Part shown: positions 26,154-35,185 of the stretch, one piece after another
How the letters are laid out: each line of letters begins with the position of its first letter
Position numbering within the stretch: the stretch's first letter is position 1
Assembly: GCF_001417775.1 (NCBI RefSeq)
Contig: NZ_BBZJ01000017.1
Location: forward strand, 62,001-126,000
DNA from: Streptomyces sp. TP-A0356
GTDB lineage: Bacteria; Actinomycetota; Actinomycetes; Streptomycetales; Streptomycetaceae
Direction of reading: 5' to 3'
Length of the DNA stretch: 64,000 bases
Notes under the pieces: model-generated
Seen by the model: the letters and a program-made list of their open reading frames with translations, nothing else
What the model was told of the DNA's origin: nothing
The model's database searches: none
Made by a program: the position numbers and the translations under genes

Positions 26154-26696
26154 ATGACCGCCGCACAAGCAGACCTGCAAGCGGAATTCCTGGAAATGCG
26201 GGAGGGGCTGCGGATCGACCGTCCGGAGGTGGCGGACGGTGCCGCGCTCTGGCGCATCGCCAAGGACTCCGGAACCCTCGACCTGAACTCGTCCTACAGC
26301 TACCTGCTGTGGTGCCGTGACTTCGCGGGCACCTCGGTCGTGACGCGCGACGTGTCCGACGGGCGGCCCGTCGGGTTCGTCACCGCGTACCTCAGGCCCG
26401 ACCGCCCGCGCACCCTCCTGGTGTGGCAGGTGGCCGTGGACGCCACCCACCGGGGGCGCGGCCTTGCGGCACGGATGCTGGACGCGCTCACGGCACGGGC
26501 CACGGCCGAGCACGGGGTGACCGGGATCGAGACGACCATCACCCCGGGCAACACCGCCTCCGAGCGCCTGTTCACGTCGTACGCCCGACGCCACGGCGCG
26601 GACGTGGAGCGCGAAGTGCTCTTCGAGACGGGCCAGTTCCCCGACGGGTCCCACGACCCCGAAGTCCTCTACCGCATCGGCCCCCTCTCCCTCTGA
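26154..26696 (+). CDS. ectA: L-2,4-diaminobutyrate acetyltransferase EctA
   Basis: EctA acetylates the gamma-amino group of L-2,4-diaminobutyrate with acetyl-CoA, the second step of ectoine synthesis. The 180-residue GNAT protein shows the substrate-side LDLNSSYSYLLWCRDF motif near residue 41 and the acetyl-CoA loop VAVDATHRGRGLAARMLDAL near residue 88. The ATG at 26154 gives the normal N-terminus; only a weak ribosome site (AGGT) is seen, in an A+T-rich leader. First gene of ectABCD. Confidence 0.96.
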   Translation: MTAAQADLQAEFLEMREGLRIDRPEVADGAALWRIAKDSGTLDLNSSYSYLLWCRDFAGTSVVTRDVSDGRPVGFVTAYLRPDRPRTLLVWQVAVDATHRGRGLAARMLDALTARATAEHGVTGIETTITPGNTASERLFTSYARRHGADVEREVLFETGQFPDGSHDPEVLYRIGPLSL

Positions 26697-26746
26697 GCCC
26701 CCACACTCCCCTCTCCCCCCACCACGCACCGAGGAGCGTTTGAGCC

Positions 26747-28018
26747 GTGACCATCACCCAGCCCGACCTCAGCGTCTTCGAGACCCTGGAGTCGGAGGTG
26801 CGCAGCTACTGCCGCGGCTGGCCCACCGTCTTCGACCGCGCGCAGGGCAGCCGCATGTACGACGAGGACGGACACGAGTACCTCGACTTCTTCGCCGGCG
26901 CCGGATCACTCAACTACGGCCACAACAACCCCGTACTCAAACGGGCGCTGATCGACTATCTGGAGCGGGACGGCGTCACCCACGGGCTCGACATGTCCAC
27001 CACCGCCAAGCGCTCCTTCCTGCAGGCCTTCCAGGACCTGGTCCTGCGGCCGCGCGATCTGCCGTACAAGGTCATGTTCCCGGGCCCCACCGGCACCAAC
27101 GCCGTGGAGTCCGCCCTCAAACTGGCCCGCAAGGTGAAGGGGCGCGAAGCCATCGTGTCCTTCACCAACGCCTTCCACGGGATGTCCCTGGGGTCCCTCG
27201 CGGTCACCGGCAACGCCTTCAAGCGCGCCGGCGCCGGGATACCGCTCGTGCACGGGACGCCGATGCCCTTCGACCACTACCTGGACGGCCGGGTCCCGGA
27301 CTTCCTGTGGTTCGAGCGGCTGCTGGAGGACCAGGGCTCCGGGCTCAACCGGCCCGCCGCCGTCATCGTGGAGACCGTGCAGGGCGAGGGCGGCATCAAC
27401 GTCGCCCGGCCCGAGTGGCTGCGCGGGCTCGCCGAACTGTGCGCGCGCCGCGACATGCTGCTGATCGTCGACGACATCCAGATGGGCTGCGGACGTACCG
27501 GTGCCTTCTTCTCCTTCGAGGAGGCCGGGATCACGCCGGACATCGTCACCGTGTCCAAGTCCATCAGCGGCTACGGGCTGCCCATGTCGCTGTGCCTGTT
27601 CAAGCCCGAGCTGGACATCTGGGAGCCGGGCGAGCACAACGGCACCTTCCGCGGCAACAACCCCGCCTTCGTGACGGCGACCGCCGCCCTGGAGACGTAC
27701 TGGGCCGACGGGTCCGCCATGGAGAAGCAGACCCGGGCGCGCGGCGAGCAGGTCGAGCAGGCGCTCATCTCGATGACCGAGGAGAACCTGGCCGACGTCA
27801 AGGAGTACCGCGGGCGCGGACTGGTGTGGGGCCTGGAGTTCCGTGACAAGCGGCGCGCCGAACGCGTCGCCCGCCGCGCCTTCGAGCTCGGGCTGCTCGT
27901 GGAGACCTCGGGCCCCGAGAGCGAGGTCGTCAAGCTGCTGCCCGCGCTGACCATCACCCCCGACGAGCTCGACGAGGGCCTGAGCACCCTCGCCCGTGCC
28001 GTTCGCGAGACCGTCTGA
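26747..28018 (+). CDS. ectB: Diaminobutyrate-2-oxoglutarate transaminase EctB
   Basis: EctB makes L-2,4-diaminobutyrate from aspartate semialdehyde and glutamate, the first step of ectoine synthesis. The 423-residue class III aminotransferase has [20 protein letters not shown], the PLP aspartate in [15 protein letters not shown] near residue 240 and the PLP lysine in [12 protein letters not shown] near residue 268. GTG start at 26747 with GAGGAG ahead. It follows ectA by 50 bp. Confidence 0.96.
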   Translation: MTITQPDLSVFETLESEVRSYCRGWPTVFDRAQGSRMYDEDGHEYLDFFAGAGSLNYGHNNPVLKRALIDYLERDGVTHGLDMSTTAKRSFLQAFQDLVLRPRDLPYKVMFPGPTGTNAVESALKLARKVKGREAIVSFTNAFHGMSLGSLAVTGNAFKRAGAGIPLVHGTPMPFDHYLDGRVPDFLWFERLLEDQGSGLNRPAAVIVETVQGEGGINVARPEWLRGLAELCARRDMLLIVDDIQMGCGRTGAFFSFEEAGITPDIVTVSKSISGYGLPMSLCLFKPELDIWEPGEHNGTFRGNNPAFVTATAALETYWADGSAMEKQTRARGEQVEQALISMTEENLADVKEYRGRGLVWGLEFRDKRRAERVARRAFELGLLVETSGPESEVVKLLPALTITPDELDEGLSTLARAVRETV

Positions 28019-28047
28019 GCAACCCCGACAAGGAGGCACGTACCACC

Positions 28048-28446
28048 GTGATCGTCCGTTCGTTCAAGGACATCGAAGGAACCGACCGCCACGTCAAGGC
28101 CGCGTCCGGCACCTGGGAGAGCAAACGCATCGTCCTCGCCCGGGAGAAGGTCGGCTTCTCTCTGCACGAGACGATCCTGTACGCGGGCACGGAGACGTCG
28201 ATGTGGTACGCGAACCACATCGAGGCCGTCGTGTGTGTCGAGGGCGAGGCCGAGCTGACCGACCAGGAGACCGGGAAGACGTACACGATCACGCCCGGGA
28301 CCATGTACCTCCTGGACGGGCACGAGCGGCACACACTGGGGGTCAAGCGGGACTTCCGCTGCATCTGCGTCTTCAACCCGCCCGTGACCGGCCGGGAGGA
28401 CCACGACGAGAACGGCGTCTACCCGCTGCTCACCGAGGAGGTGTGA
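28048..28446 (+). CDS. ectC: L-ectoine synthase EctC
   Basis: EctC closes N-gamma-acetyldiaminobutyrate to ectoine with loss of water. The 132-residue single-domain cupin has the [17 protein letters not shown]-terminus, a [19 protein letters not shown] metal-site strand near residue 53 and LDGHERHTL further on, as in characterised EctC proteins. GTG start with AAGGAGG upstream, 29 bp after ectB. Confidence 0.96.
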   Translation: MIVRSFKDIEGTDRHVKAASGTWESKRIVLAREKVGFSLHETILYAGTETSMWYANHIEAVVCVEGEAELTDQETGKTYTITPGTMYLLDGHERHTLGVKRDFRCICVFNPPVTGREDHDENGVYPLLTEEV

Positions 28447-28452
28447 AGCACC

Positions 28453-29343
28453 GTGACCACCACCGTCACCGATCCGTACCCCAGCCGCGGCACCACCGAG
28501 GTGTCCGTCCCCCGTCAGGACCCCGTCGTCTGGGGCGCGCCCGGCACGCCCGGGCCGATCTCCGTCACCGACCTCCAGGCCTACGAGCGTGACGGCTTCC
28601 TCGCCCTCGACGAACTGATCACCGCGGACGAAGTCGCCGTCTACCGGCAGGAGTTGGAGCGACTCGTCACCGACCCGGAGATCCGCGCCGACGAGCGGTC
28701 GATCGTGGAGCCGAAGTCCAAGGAGATCCGCTCCGTCTTCGAGGTCCACAGGATCAGCGAGGTGTTCGCGGGCCTCGTCCGCGACGAGCGCGTCGTCGGG
28801 CGGGCGCGGCAGATCCTCGGCTCGGACGTGTACGTCCACCAGTCGCGGATCAACGTCAAGCCGGGCTTCGGGGCCAGCGGCTTCTACTGGCACTCGGACT
28901 TCGAGACCTGGCACGCCGAGGACGGTCTGCCCAACATGCGGACGGTGTCCGTCTCGATCGCGCTGACCGAGAACTACGACACCAACGGCGGCCTCATGAT
29001 CATGCCGGGGTCGCACCGGACGTTCCTCGGCTGCGCCGGCGCCACTCCGAAGGACAACTACAAGAAGTCGCTGCAGATGCAGGACGCCGGCACGCCGTCC
29101 GACGAGGCGCTGACCGCGATGGCGAGCCAGTACGGCATCAGGCTGTTCACGGGCAAGGCCGGCTCGGCGACCTGGTTCGACTGCAACTGCATGCACGGCT
29201 CGGGGGACAACATCACCCCGTTCCCGCGCAGCAACGTCTTCATCGTGTTCAACAGTGTGGAGAACACGGCCGTGGAGCCCTTCGCGGCACCGGTCCCGCG
29301 GCCCACCTACATCGGGGCGAGGGACTTCACCCCGGTCAGGTGA
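28453..29343 (+). CDS. ectD: Ectoine 5-hydroxylase EctD
   Basis: EctD converts ectoine to 5-hydroxyectoine using oxygen, 2-oxoglutarate and non-haem Fe(II). The 296-residue protein has the iron pair HxD in FYWHSDFETWHAEDG near residue 145 (also the EctD signature) and the distal histidine in CNCMHGSGDN near residue 246. Its presence means this strain should make both ectoine and hydroxyectoine. GTG start six bases after the ectC stop; last gene of the operon. Confidence 0.96.
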   Translation: MTTTVTDPYPSRGTTEVSVPRQDPVVWGAPGTPGPISVTDLQAYERDGFLALDELITADEVAVYRQELERLVTDPEIRADERSIVEPKSKEIRSVFEVHRISEVFAGLVRDERVVGRARQILGSDVYVHQSRINVKPGFGASGFYWHSDFETWHAEDGLPNMRTVSVSIALTENYDTNGGLMIMPGSHRTFLGCAGATPKDNYKKSLQMQDAGTPSDEALTAMASQYGIRLFTGKAGSATWFDCNCMHGSGDNITPFPRSNVFIVFNSVENTAVEPFAAPVPRPTYIGARDFTPVR

Positions 29344-29353
29344 GCGCGGGACG

Positions 29354-29399
29354 CCCGAGCGGCCCGCCCGTCCAAGGCCGGACGGGCGGGCCGCTCGGG
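29354..29399. terminator. 20-bp perfect hairpin terminator after ectD
   Basis: The arms 29354-29373 and 29380-29399 are perfectly complementary over 20 bp (CCCGAGCGGCCCGCCCGTCC and its complement) with a 6-nt loop AAGGCC. It separates ectD from a convergent gene and should act on both strands. Confidence 0.92.
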
Positions 29400-29413
29400 T
29401 TCCGGCCGTAGGG

Positions 29414-30499
29414 TCAGCCCGCGAGGACGTCCAGGAGACGATCGACGTCCGCGGCCCTGTTGTACAGATGGAAGGCGGCCCGCAGATTGCCCGCGCGGTC
29501 CGAGACCTCCACGCCCGCCCGGCTCAGCTCCGGCAGGCGTACGCCGAGGCCGGGGACGGAGACGATGGGGGAGCCCGGCGCGGGCACCGGCTCGATGTCC
29601 AGGTCGCGCAGCCCCGCACGGAAGCGGTCGGCCAGGGCCAGGTCATGGGCCTGTACCTGCTTCACGCCCACCTCCTCCAGCAACGCCAGGGAGTGGCGGG
29701 CGCCCGTGTACGAGAAGAGCGCGGGGCTCTCGTCGAACCGCCGTGCCGAGCGGGCGAGTTCGGCCACCGGCCCGTAGCAGCTGTCCCAGGGCGCCTCCCC
29801 CGCGACCCAGCCCGCGAAGACGGGGGTGAGCCCGCCGAGGTCCTGCGGGACCACCAGGAAGGCCACGCCGCGCGGACACAACAGCCACTTGAAAGCGACG
29901 GCGGCGACGTAGTCGTACCCGTCGGTCTCGATCGGCAGCCAGCCGACGGCCTGGGAGGCGTCCAGATACGTCCGGGCGCCGTGTGCGCGGGCGGCCGCGC
30001 GGATGGCGGGCAGGTCGGCGATCCGGCCGTCGGCGGACTGTGCCGCGCTGACCGCGACGAGCGCGGTACCCGGCCGTACGGACTCGGCGATCCGCTCCAG
30101 CGGGACGGTGCGCACCCTGAGGCCGCGGCGCACGTGGAAGGGGTTCACCAGGGAGCTGAAGTCGCCCTCGGCGGTGAGGACTTCGGCGCCCTCGGGCAGC
30201 GAGGCGGCGATCAGCCCGGTGTAGACGGCGACCGAGGCACCGGCCGCCACGCGGTCGGCGGGGACCCCGGTCAGCCGGGCGAAGGAGGCACGGGCGGCCT
30301 CCACATCGGCGAACATGTCGGTGGGCTGCCCGGCGGCGGCCGACTCCAGGGCGGTCCGCATGGCCTCCACCGTCCGGGCCGGCAGGAGCCCGGTGCTCGC
30401 GGTGTTCAGGTAGGTGTTCTTCGGGGCGAACTCGGCACGGACGAGGGTCTCGAAGGTCTCCATGGGACCACTGTGCGGCCCGATGAGGTCCAAGTCCAT
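29414..30499 (-). CDS. Class V PLP-dependent aminotransferase family protein
   Basis: A 361-residue fold-type I PLP enzyme of the class V group (cysteine desulfurase/isopenicillin N epimerase/EgtE-like). The PLP lysine is in VAAVAFKWLLCPRGVAFLV near residue 205 and the PLP aspartate in TYLDASQAVGWLP. The substrate is unknown. Two starts are possible, ATG 30499 and ATG 30463 (METFETLV); the first is given because the open frame begins there. A perfect 12-bp palindrome lies one base before it, so transcription may start close by and the leader be very short. Confidence 0.85.
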   Translation of the reverse strand: MDLDLIGPHSGPMETFETLVRAEFAPKNTYLNTASTGLLPARTVEAMRTALESAAAGQPTDMFADVEAARASFARLTGVPADRVAAGASVAVYTGLIAASLPEGAEVLTAEGDFSSLVNPFHVRRGLRVRTVPLERIAESVRPGTALVAVSAAQSADGRIADLPAIRAAARAHGARTYLDASQAVGWLPIETDGYDYVAAVAFKWLLCPRGVAFLVVPQDLGGLTPVFAGWVAGEAPWDSCYGPVAELARSARRFDESPALFSYTGARHSLALLEEVGVKQVQAHDLALADRFRAGLRDLDIEPVPAPGSPIVSVPGLGVRLPELSRAGVEVSDRAGNLRAAFHLYNRAADVDRLLDVLAG

Positions 30500-30500
30500 T

Positions 30501-30512
30501 GCGGAATTCCGC
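30501..30512. repeat. Perfect 12-bp palindrome at the aminotransferase start
   Basis: GCGGAATTCCGC at 30501-30512 lies one base upstream of the ATG at 30499 (minus strand). It may be an operator or a hairpin covering translation initiation. Confidence 0.4.
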
Positions 30513-30586
30513 GTGGTTCCCTCAAGAGACGCTTATACGTCCGCCCCGACCTGCACCTTGTTCGTACGTCCGCCCCGGCGCCGCGT

Positions 30587-31303
30587 TCAGCTCTGCGGCA
30601 CCGCGCACCCGTCCGGGCCGCAGGCGTCCGCTCCGCCGTCCTCGATCAGCCGCAGCGGCGAACGCGCGCCCCACGCCTGCCTCAGGGCCTGGGCGAAGAT
30701 CTCGGCGGGCTGGGCACCGGAGACGCCGTACTTCCGGTCGAGGACGAAGAACGGCACGCCGTTCGCGCCCAGCTCGGCCGCCTCGCGCTCGTCTGCGCGC
30801 ACCGCGTCGGCGTAGGCGGTGGCATCGGAGAGCACCTCACGGGCGGCCTCGGCGTCGAGCCCGGCCTGCACGGCCAGCTCCACCAGCCGCTCGTCGCCCT
30901 CGGTGAAGACGGACCGCTCCTCGGCGAAGTTCGCCCGGTACAGGATCTGGATCAGCTCGTCCTGCCTGCCCTGCTCCTTGGCGAAGTGGAGCAGGCGGTG
31001 CATGTCGAAGGTGTTGCCGTGGTCGCGGCCCGTGGTGCGGTACTCCAGGCCCTCGGCGGCCGCCTGCGCGCCCAGGTTGTTCTCGCCGGCCTGCGCCTGC
31101 GCCTCGCTCATCCCGTACTTCTTGGAGAGCATGGCGAGGACCGGCTGCACGTCGCCCTTGGCGCGGTGCGGGTCGAGCTCGAAGGAGCGGTGCACCACCT
31201 CGACCTCGTCCCGGTGCGGGAAGGCCTGAAGCGCCTTGTCGAATCGGGCCTTTCCGACATAGCACCAGGGGCAGGCGATGTCGGTCCACACTTCGACGCG
31301 CAT
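30587..31303 (-). CDS. DsbA/FrnE family thioredoxin-fold oxidoreductase
   Basis: A 238-residue cytoplasmic protein of the DsbA-like FrnE group (also annotated 2-hydroxychromene-2-carboxylate isomerase family). The active site CPWC is at residues 11-14 in WTDIACPWCYVGK, with the cis-proline region VPFFVLDRKYGVSGAQP near residue 185. It lacks a signal peptide. FrnE-type proteins act as thiol-disulfide oxidoreductases; the partner here is unknown. The C-terminus adds an unusual CGPDGCAVPQS with two more cysteines. ATG with GGAGAG upstream; a single gene. Confidence 0.88.
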   Translation of the reverse strand: MRVEVWTDIACPWCYVGKARFDKALQAFPHRDEVEVVHRSFELDPHRAKGDVQPVLAMLSKKYGMSEAQAQAGENNLGAQAAAEGLEYRTTGRDHGNTFDMHRLLHFAKEQGRQDELIQILYRANFAEERSVFTEGDERLVELAVQAGLDAEAAREVLSDATAYADAVRADEREAAELGANGVPFFVLDRKYGVSGAQPAEIFAQALRQAWGARSPLRLIEDGGADACGPDGCAVPQS

Positions 31304-31472
31304 GTCTTCGGCTTCTCTCCGGTTCGTAGGGTACGGAGACTCCCTCCGCCGCGCAGGTGAACGTTCAAGCGGTTGCGTTCATTCCCGGCTCATGCCCAGC
31401 GCCGTCGGGCGTGCGGATCGAGTCTGGCCGTGTCGACGGCCCTGGCCACGCCGGGCCTGCGGCGCCAGAGCC

Positions 31473-32081
31473 TCACGAACCGTCCCGCAGGCCCTCCGGC
31501 CACGAGTCCCGGTACTCCAGTCGGTCGAAGGTGACCACGCACCCCTCCCCCACCGGCGACTGCATCATGAAGCCCACCAGCGCCGCCGAGGTCGACTCCT
31601 CGTCGGCCAGCGTGAACAGGCGGACGAACGTCCACCGCTTCCCGTCCCGCGACGCGTGGAAGGCGAACGCCCGGCCCGTCCTGCTGACCCGGAGCCAGAC
31701 CGAACTTCCCTCCACCGTGAAGGAGTTGGCGTCGTCGGAGTGGCCATGGGTGACCACGGTGCAGACGGTGGGCACGTCCGGCGAGTACTCCAGGCACAGC
31801 TTGGCCCAGGCCCGTTCGCCGACATGGACGTAGAGCACGCCGGCGTCGAAGGCCGCCGCGAAGCCGACCGTGACCCGGGCGATCAGCTGGAAGTCCCCTT
31901 CCGGCGCTCCGAGCAGCCGGGGCGCGTCGGAGGCGGCGTCCAGGGACTCACCCGTGGGCGGCACGAAGCGGTCCTGCCGCGCGCCCGCCCAGCCGGTGAG
32001 CACTCCGTCCTCGTACGACCAGTGCCCGTCGGGTCCGTATGTGCGCAGGGGGAAGGGGAGTTCGGAGAGTTCTACGTCCAT
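31473..32081 (-). CDS. DUF1349 domain protein (concanavalin-like fold)
   Basis: A 202-residue protein that matches the DUF1349 group, predicted to have a lectin/glucanase-like beta sandwich. Indicators are WSYEDGVLTGWAGARQDRFVPP, LIARVTVGFAAAFDAGVLYVHVGERAWAKLCLEYSPD and WLRVSRTGRAFAFHASRDGKRW. No signal peptide is seen. The ATG at 32081 begins a family-like N-terminus (MDVELSELPFPLRTYGPDG), though there is no clear ribosome site. Function unknown; binding of a carbohydrate is a guess from the fold. It stands between the DsbA-like gene and the aldehyde dehydrogenase, all on the same strand. Confidence 0.82.
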   Translation of the reverse strand: MDVELSELPFPLRTYGPDGHWSYEDGVLTGWAGARQDRFVPPTGESLDAASDAPRLLGAPEGDFQLIARVTVGFAAAFDAGVLYVHVGERAWAKLCLEYSPDVPTVCTVVTHGHSDDANSFTVEGSSVWLRVSRTGRAFAFHASRDGKRWTFVRLFTLADEESTSAALVGFMMQSPVGEGCVVTFDRLEYRDSWPEGLRDGS

Positions 32082-32118
32082 CGAGAGAGTGTCCCAGTTC
32101 CCGGGTTCCGGTGCGCGA

Positions 32119-32139
32119 CCGCACCCCGAAGGGGCGCGG
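32119..32139 (-). terminator. Hairpin in a Streptomyces-type intergenic repeat
   Basis: CCGCACCCCGAAGGGGCGCGG folds into a hairpin with a GAA loop, and the flanking GGGGCGCGGGGAACGGC text resembles a sequence commonly repeated between Streptomyces genes. It sits between the aldehyde dehydrogenase stop and the DUF1349 gene and probably terminates the former. Confidence 0.55.
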
Positions 32140-32208
32140 GGAACGGCACGAGCGGCCACGACGGCCTCACGGCCCGCGACGCGCCCCGGCCGCTGAGAGC
32201 TCCCCGGT

Positions 32209-33738
32209 TCACCGCTCCAGACGGCCGTTGAAGCGCCGCGGCAATCCCAGGGGGTTCTCGTCCCGAAGCTCCGCGGGAAGCAGCGCCGCCGGCGCGTTCT
32301 GGTAGACCACGGGCCGCAACCACCGCTCGATGGCCGTACCGCCGACCGACGTGGAGGTGGACGTCGTCGCCGGATAGGGGCCACCGTGGTGCTGTGCCGG
32401 GGCGACCGCGACGCCGGTGGGCCAGCCGTTGACCAGGACGCGCCCGGCGAGCGGGGTCAGCTCCGCGAGGATCTCCGCGCCGCGCCCCTCCCCCGCGGCC
32501 TCCTCCGTGGACAGGTGCACCGTGGCGGTGAGGTTGCCGGGGAGCCGGTCCAGCACGCGCCTGGCCTCGGCCTCGTCCTCGTAGCGCGCGACGACGGTGA
32601 TCGGGCCGAAGCACTCCTCCAGGAGCAGGTCGTGGTCCCCGTCGGTGGTGAGCCGCTCGGCCGGGACGGTGAGGAAGCCCGCGCTGACCGTGTGCTCGCC
32701 GCCCGCGCCCGCCGTCACCGGGGACTCCACGTCGGGCAGCGCGGCGCGCTCGGCGACCCCGGCGAGGAAGTTGTCACGCATACGGTGGTCGAGCAGCACC
32801 CCGGCCTCGGTGTCCCCGACGGCGTCGGTCAGGGACTTCACCAGGCGGTCGCCGGCCGCGCCCGTGGGAGCCAGCACGAGGCCAGGCTTGACGCAGAACT
32901 GGCCGACGCCCAGCGTCATGGAGCCCGCGAGCCCCGCGCCGATCGCCTCGGCGCGCTCGGCGGCGGCGGCCTCGGTGACGACCACCGGGTTGAGCGAACC
33001 CAGCTCGCCGTGGAAGGGAATCGGCACGGGACGGGCCGCCGCCGCGTCGAAGAGCGCACGGCCGCCGCGCACGGAGCCGGTGAACCCGGCGGCGGCGATC
33101 AGCGGATGCTTGATCAGCTCGATGCCCGCCTCGAAGCCGTGGACGAGACCGATCACGCCCTCGGGGATGCCGTGCTGCTCGGCGGCCCGGCGCAGTGCCG
33201 CCGCGACCAGCTCGGAGAGCGCCGGGTGGTCCGGGTGGGCCTTGACGACGACGGGGCAGCCCGCGGCGAGCGCGCTCGCGGTGTCGCCACCGGCCACCGA
33301 GAAGGCGAACGGGAAGTTGGAGGCCGAGTAGACGGCGACGACGCCCAGCGGGACCTTGTGGCGGCGCAGGTCCGGGATCGGCGGGGTCGCGGTGTCGTCG
33401 GGGTGGTTGATCACGACGTCGAGGAAGGCGCCCTCGTCGACGATGTCGGCGAAGGCGCGCAGCTGGTAGCAGGTCCGGGCGAGCTCGCCCGTCAGCCGGA
33501 CCGGACCGAGGGCCGTCTCCGCGTCCGCCGTCTCGACGAGCCGGTCCCTGGCACCCTCCAACTCGTCGGCGGCCGAGCGCAGGAAGGCCGAGCGGACCGT
33601 GCGGTCGGCGAGGGATCCGCGCGCGGCGTGTGCGGCGCGGACGGCGGCGTCCACCTCCTGGGCCCCGGCCTCCACCGCAACCTGTTCCCGCTGCTTCCCG
33701 GTACGGGGGTCGACACTCCAGACTGGTGCTGCTGCCAC
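32209..33738 (-). CDS. NADP-type aldehyde dehydrogenase, probable 2,5-dioxovalerate (alpha-ketoglutarate semialdehyde) dehydrogenase
   Basis: A 509-residue aldehyde dehydrogenase of the subgroup that oxidises 2-oxoglutarate semialdehyde to 2-oxoglutarate. The catalytic glutamate is in FHGELGSLNPVVV near residue 250 and the catalytic cysteine in GVGQFCVKPGLVLAP near residue 283; VYSASNFPFAFSVAGGDTASALAAGCPVVVKAHP is typical of the group. It is the shared last step for pentonate (Weimberg-type) and aldarate degradation, and dehydratases for both occur in this window. GTG start with GGAGGG ahead. It is divergent from an IclR regulator, probably its controller. Confidence 0.87.
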   Translation of the reverse strand: MAAAPVWSVDPRTGKQREQVAVEAGAQEVDAAVRAAHAARGSLADRTVRSAFLRSAADELEGARDRLVETADAETALGPVRLTGELARTCYQLRAFADIVDEGAFLDVVINHPDDTATPPIPDLRRHKVPLGVVAVYSASNFPFAFSVAGGDTASALAAGCPVVVKAHPDHPALSELVAAALRRAAEQHGIPEGVIGLVHGFEAGIELIKHPLIAAAGFTGSVRGGRALFDAAAARPVPIPFHGELGSLNPVVVTEAAAAERAEAIGAGLAGSMTLGVGQFCVKPGLVLAPTGAAGDRLVKSLTDAVGDTEAGVLLDHRMRDNFLAGVAERAALPDVESPVTAGAGGEHTVSAGFLTVPAERLTTDGDHDLLLEECFGPITVVARYEDEAEARRVLDRLPGNLTATVHLSTEEAAGEGRGAEILAELTPLAGRVLVNGWPTGVAVAPAQHHGGPYPATTSTSTSVGGTAIERWLRPVVYQNAPAALLPAELRDENPLGLPRRFNGRLER

Positions 33739-33789
33739 CGCGGATCCCTCCAGATGTCGTGCCGCGTTCGTAGGTCATCCACCAGGCAT

Positions 33790-33805
33790 GTTCGATATAC
33801 TGAAC
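33790..33805. promoter_or_regulatory. Near-palindromic operator between aldehyde dehydrogenase and IclR genes
   Basis: GTTCGATATACTGAAC is an almost perfect palindrome (outer GTTC/GAAC and inner TATA), as IclR proteins often bind. It overlaps a possible -10 TATACT (33796-33801) for the regulator gene and lies about 50 bp from the divergent dehydrogenase start, so one site could control both. Confidence 0.55.
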
Positions 33806-33870
33806 GCTGTCTCTGATGATGAATGTGCTGCTCGGAGACTATTTGCCGTCGAACGAAGGGGTCAAGGGCG

Positions 33871-34644
33871 ATGTCGGCAGGCGAGACAGGCGGCGGAGCG
33901 CAGGTCAAGTCCGCGGTGCGGACGGTTGAGTTGCTCGAGTACTTCGCCGGCCGCCCCGGTATGCACTCCCTGGCCGCCGTGCAGGAGGCGGTGGGCTACC
34001 CCAAGTCCAGCCTGTACATGCTGTTGCGCACGCTCGTCGAGCTCGGCTGGGTGGAGACCGACGCGACGGGCACGCGGTACGGCATCGGCGTGCGGGCGCT
34101 GCTGGTCGGCACCTCGTACATCGACGGCGACGAGGTGGTCGCGGCGGCCCGCCCCACGCTGGACCGGCTGTCGGACGACACGACGGAGACGATCCACCTG
34201 GCGCGGCTGGACGGCACCAACGTGGTGTACCTGGCGACCCGCCAGTCGCAGCACTACCTGCGCCCCTTCACCCGGGTCGGCCGCCGGCTGCCGGCGCACT
34301 CGACGTCGCTGGGCAAGGCGCTGCTGAGCACGTACACCGACGAGCAGGTCCGCAAGATGCTGCCGGCGACGCTGCCGGCGCTGACCGAACACACCATCAC
34401 CGACCGGGAGAAGCTCATCGAGGAGCTGCACCAGGTCCGCGAGCAGGGCTTCGCCGTCGACCGCGAGGAGAACACGCTGGGCCTGCGCTGCTTCGGCGTC
34501 GCCATCCCTTACCGCACCCCGGCCCGCGACGCGATCAGCTGCTCGGTGCCGGTGGCCCGGCTGACCCCGGCGCACGAACAGATGATCAAGGACGCGCTGT
34601 TCGACGCGCGGGATCGTCTCACCCTGGCGACCCGGAGGCTGTGA
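33871..34644 (+). CDS. IclR family transcriptional regulator
   Basis: A 257-residue regulator with an N-terminal winged helix (about 10-75: VKSAVRTVELLEYFAGRPGMHSLAAVQEAVGYPKSSLYMLLRTLVELGWV) and a C-terminal IclR effector domain (RVGRRLPAHSTSLGKALLS; REQGFAVDREENTLGLRCFGVAIP). Such regulators usually sense aromatic or sugar acids. The ATG at 33871 follows AAGGGG; 16 upstream in-frame codons are rejected because that start has no ribosome site. It is divergent from the aldehyde dehydrogenase with a palindrome between. Confidence 0.92.
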   Translation: MSAGETGGGAQVKSAVRTVELLEYFAGRPGMHSLAAVQEAVGYPKSSLYMLLRTLVELGWVETDATGTRYGIGVRALLVGTSYIDGDEVVAAARPTLDRLSDDTTETIHLARLDGTNVVYLATRQSQHYLRPFTRVGRRLPAHSTSLGKALLSTYTDEQVRKMLPATLPALTEHTITDREKLIEELHQVREQGFAVDREENTLGLRCFGVAIPYRTPARDAISCSVPVARLTPAHEQMIKDALFDARDRLTLATRRL

Positions 34645-34888
34645 GGCATGGAGGTCGCGCGGAAGCCCTCCGGATGGCCGCGTTCACGATCGACGAGGTC
34701 GTGCTGACGCTGGAGGGGTGAGGGCGCGCCCCGAGCCGAGTCGGGCGGCGGCCGGCGGTACCGCTCGGCGTCGGCCCCTTCGCGTCTGCCCCGTCCGGCG
34801 GAGGCGGATCGTCGTCGTGCGGGAGGTGCCCGGAGGAGCGCGCGCGGGAGCGTGGGCGCATGACCCGGCCACACGTTCCCGACGCGAT

Positions 34889-34945
34889 GACCCGCGCCCG
34901 TCTCCTCGACCCGCGCCCGTCCCCTCGACCCGCGCCCGTCTCGTC
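34889..34945. repeat. Three tandem 19-bp repeats
   Basis: GACCCGCGCCCGTCTCCTC (34889-34907) is repeated at 34908-34926 and 34927-34945 with one to two changes each. The tract lies just before the remains of a response regulator gene and may mark the point of rearrangement. Confidence 0.7.
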
Positions 34946-35185
34946 GACCGCGCCGCTCCCGTCGGCTCCGACGCGGACACGCTCGTCCAGGCGGTACGGC
35001 TGGTGGCGCGCACCGAGGGCCCGCTGTTCCCGTCGGCCGTGCGGCCGCCCGTCCGGCCTGGGTGGCGAAGCTCACAGGCCGGGAGCGGGAGGTGCTGCGG
35101 CACATGGCCGCCGGGCTCACCGACGCGGAGATCGCCCGGCGCATGGAGGTCGGGCGGCCCGGCCCGGTTCATGAAGGTCCGGTGA
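34943..35185 (+). pseudogene. Remnant of a LuxR/NarL-type response regulator
   Basis: One frame (34943-~35053) encodes the end of a receiver domain plus linker (SDADTLVQAVRLVARTEGPLFPSAV). A different frame (from 35062) encodes the start of a LuxR helix-turn-helix, VAKLTGREREVLRHMAAGL followed by TDAEIARRMEVG, which then degenerates before the recognition helix is complete. The phosphoacceptor half of the receiver is absent. At least one frameshift near 35045-35060 and loss of both ends make it non-functional. The 3' end runs into the leader of the penicillin-binding protein gene. Confidence 0.75.

Noticed and set aside
29255..31360. A 701-codon plus-strand frame over the aminotransferase and DsbA-like genes
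   Set aside because: It overlaps the ectD terminator and two well-supported minus-strand genes; no motifs.
34674..34721. A 15-codon frame after the IclR gene (MAAFTIDEVVLTLEG)
   Set aside because: No ribosome site or family; chance frame in degenerate intergenic DNA.
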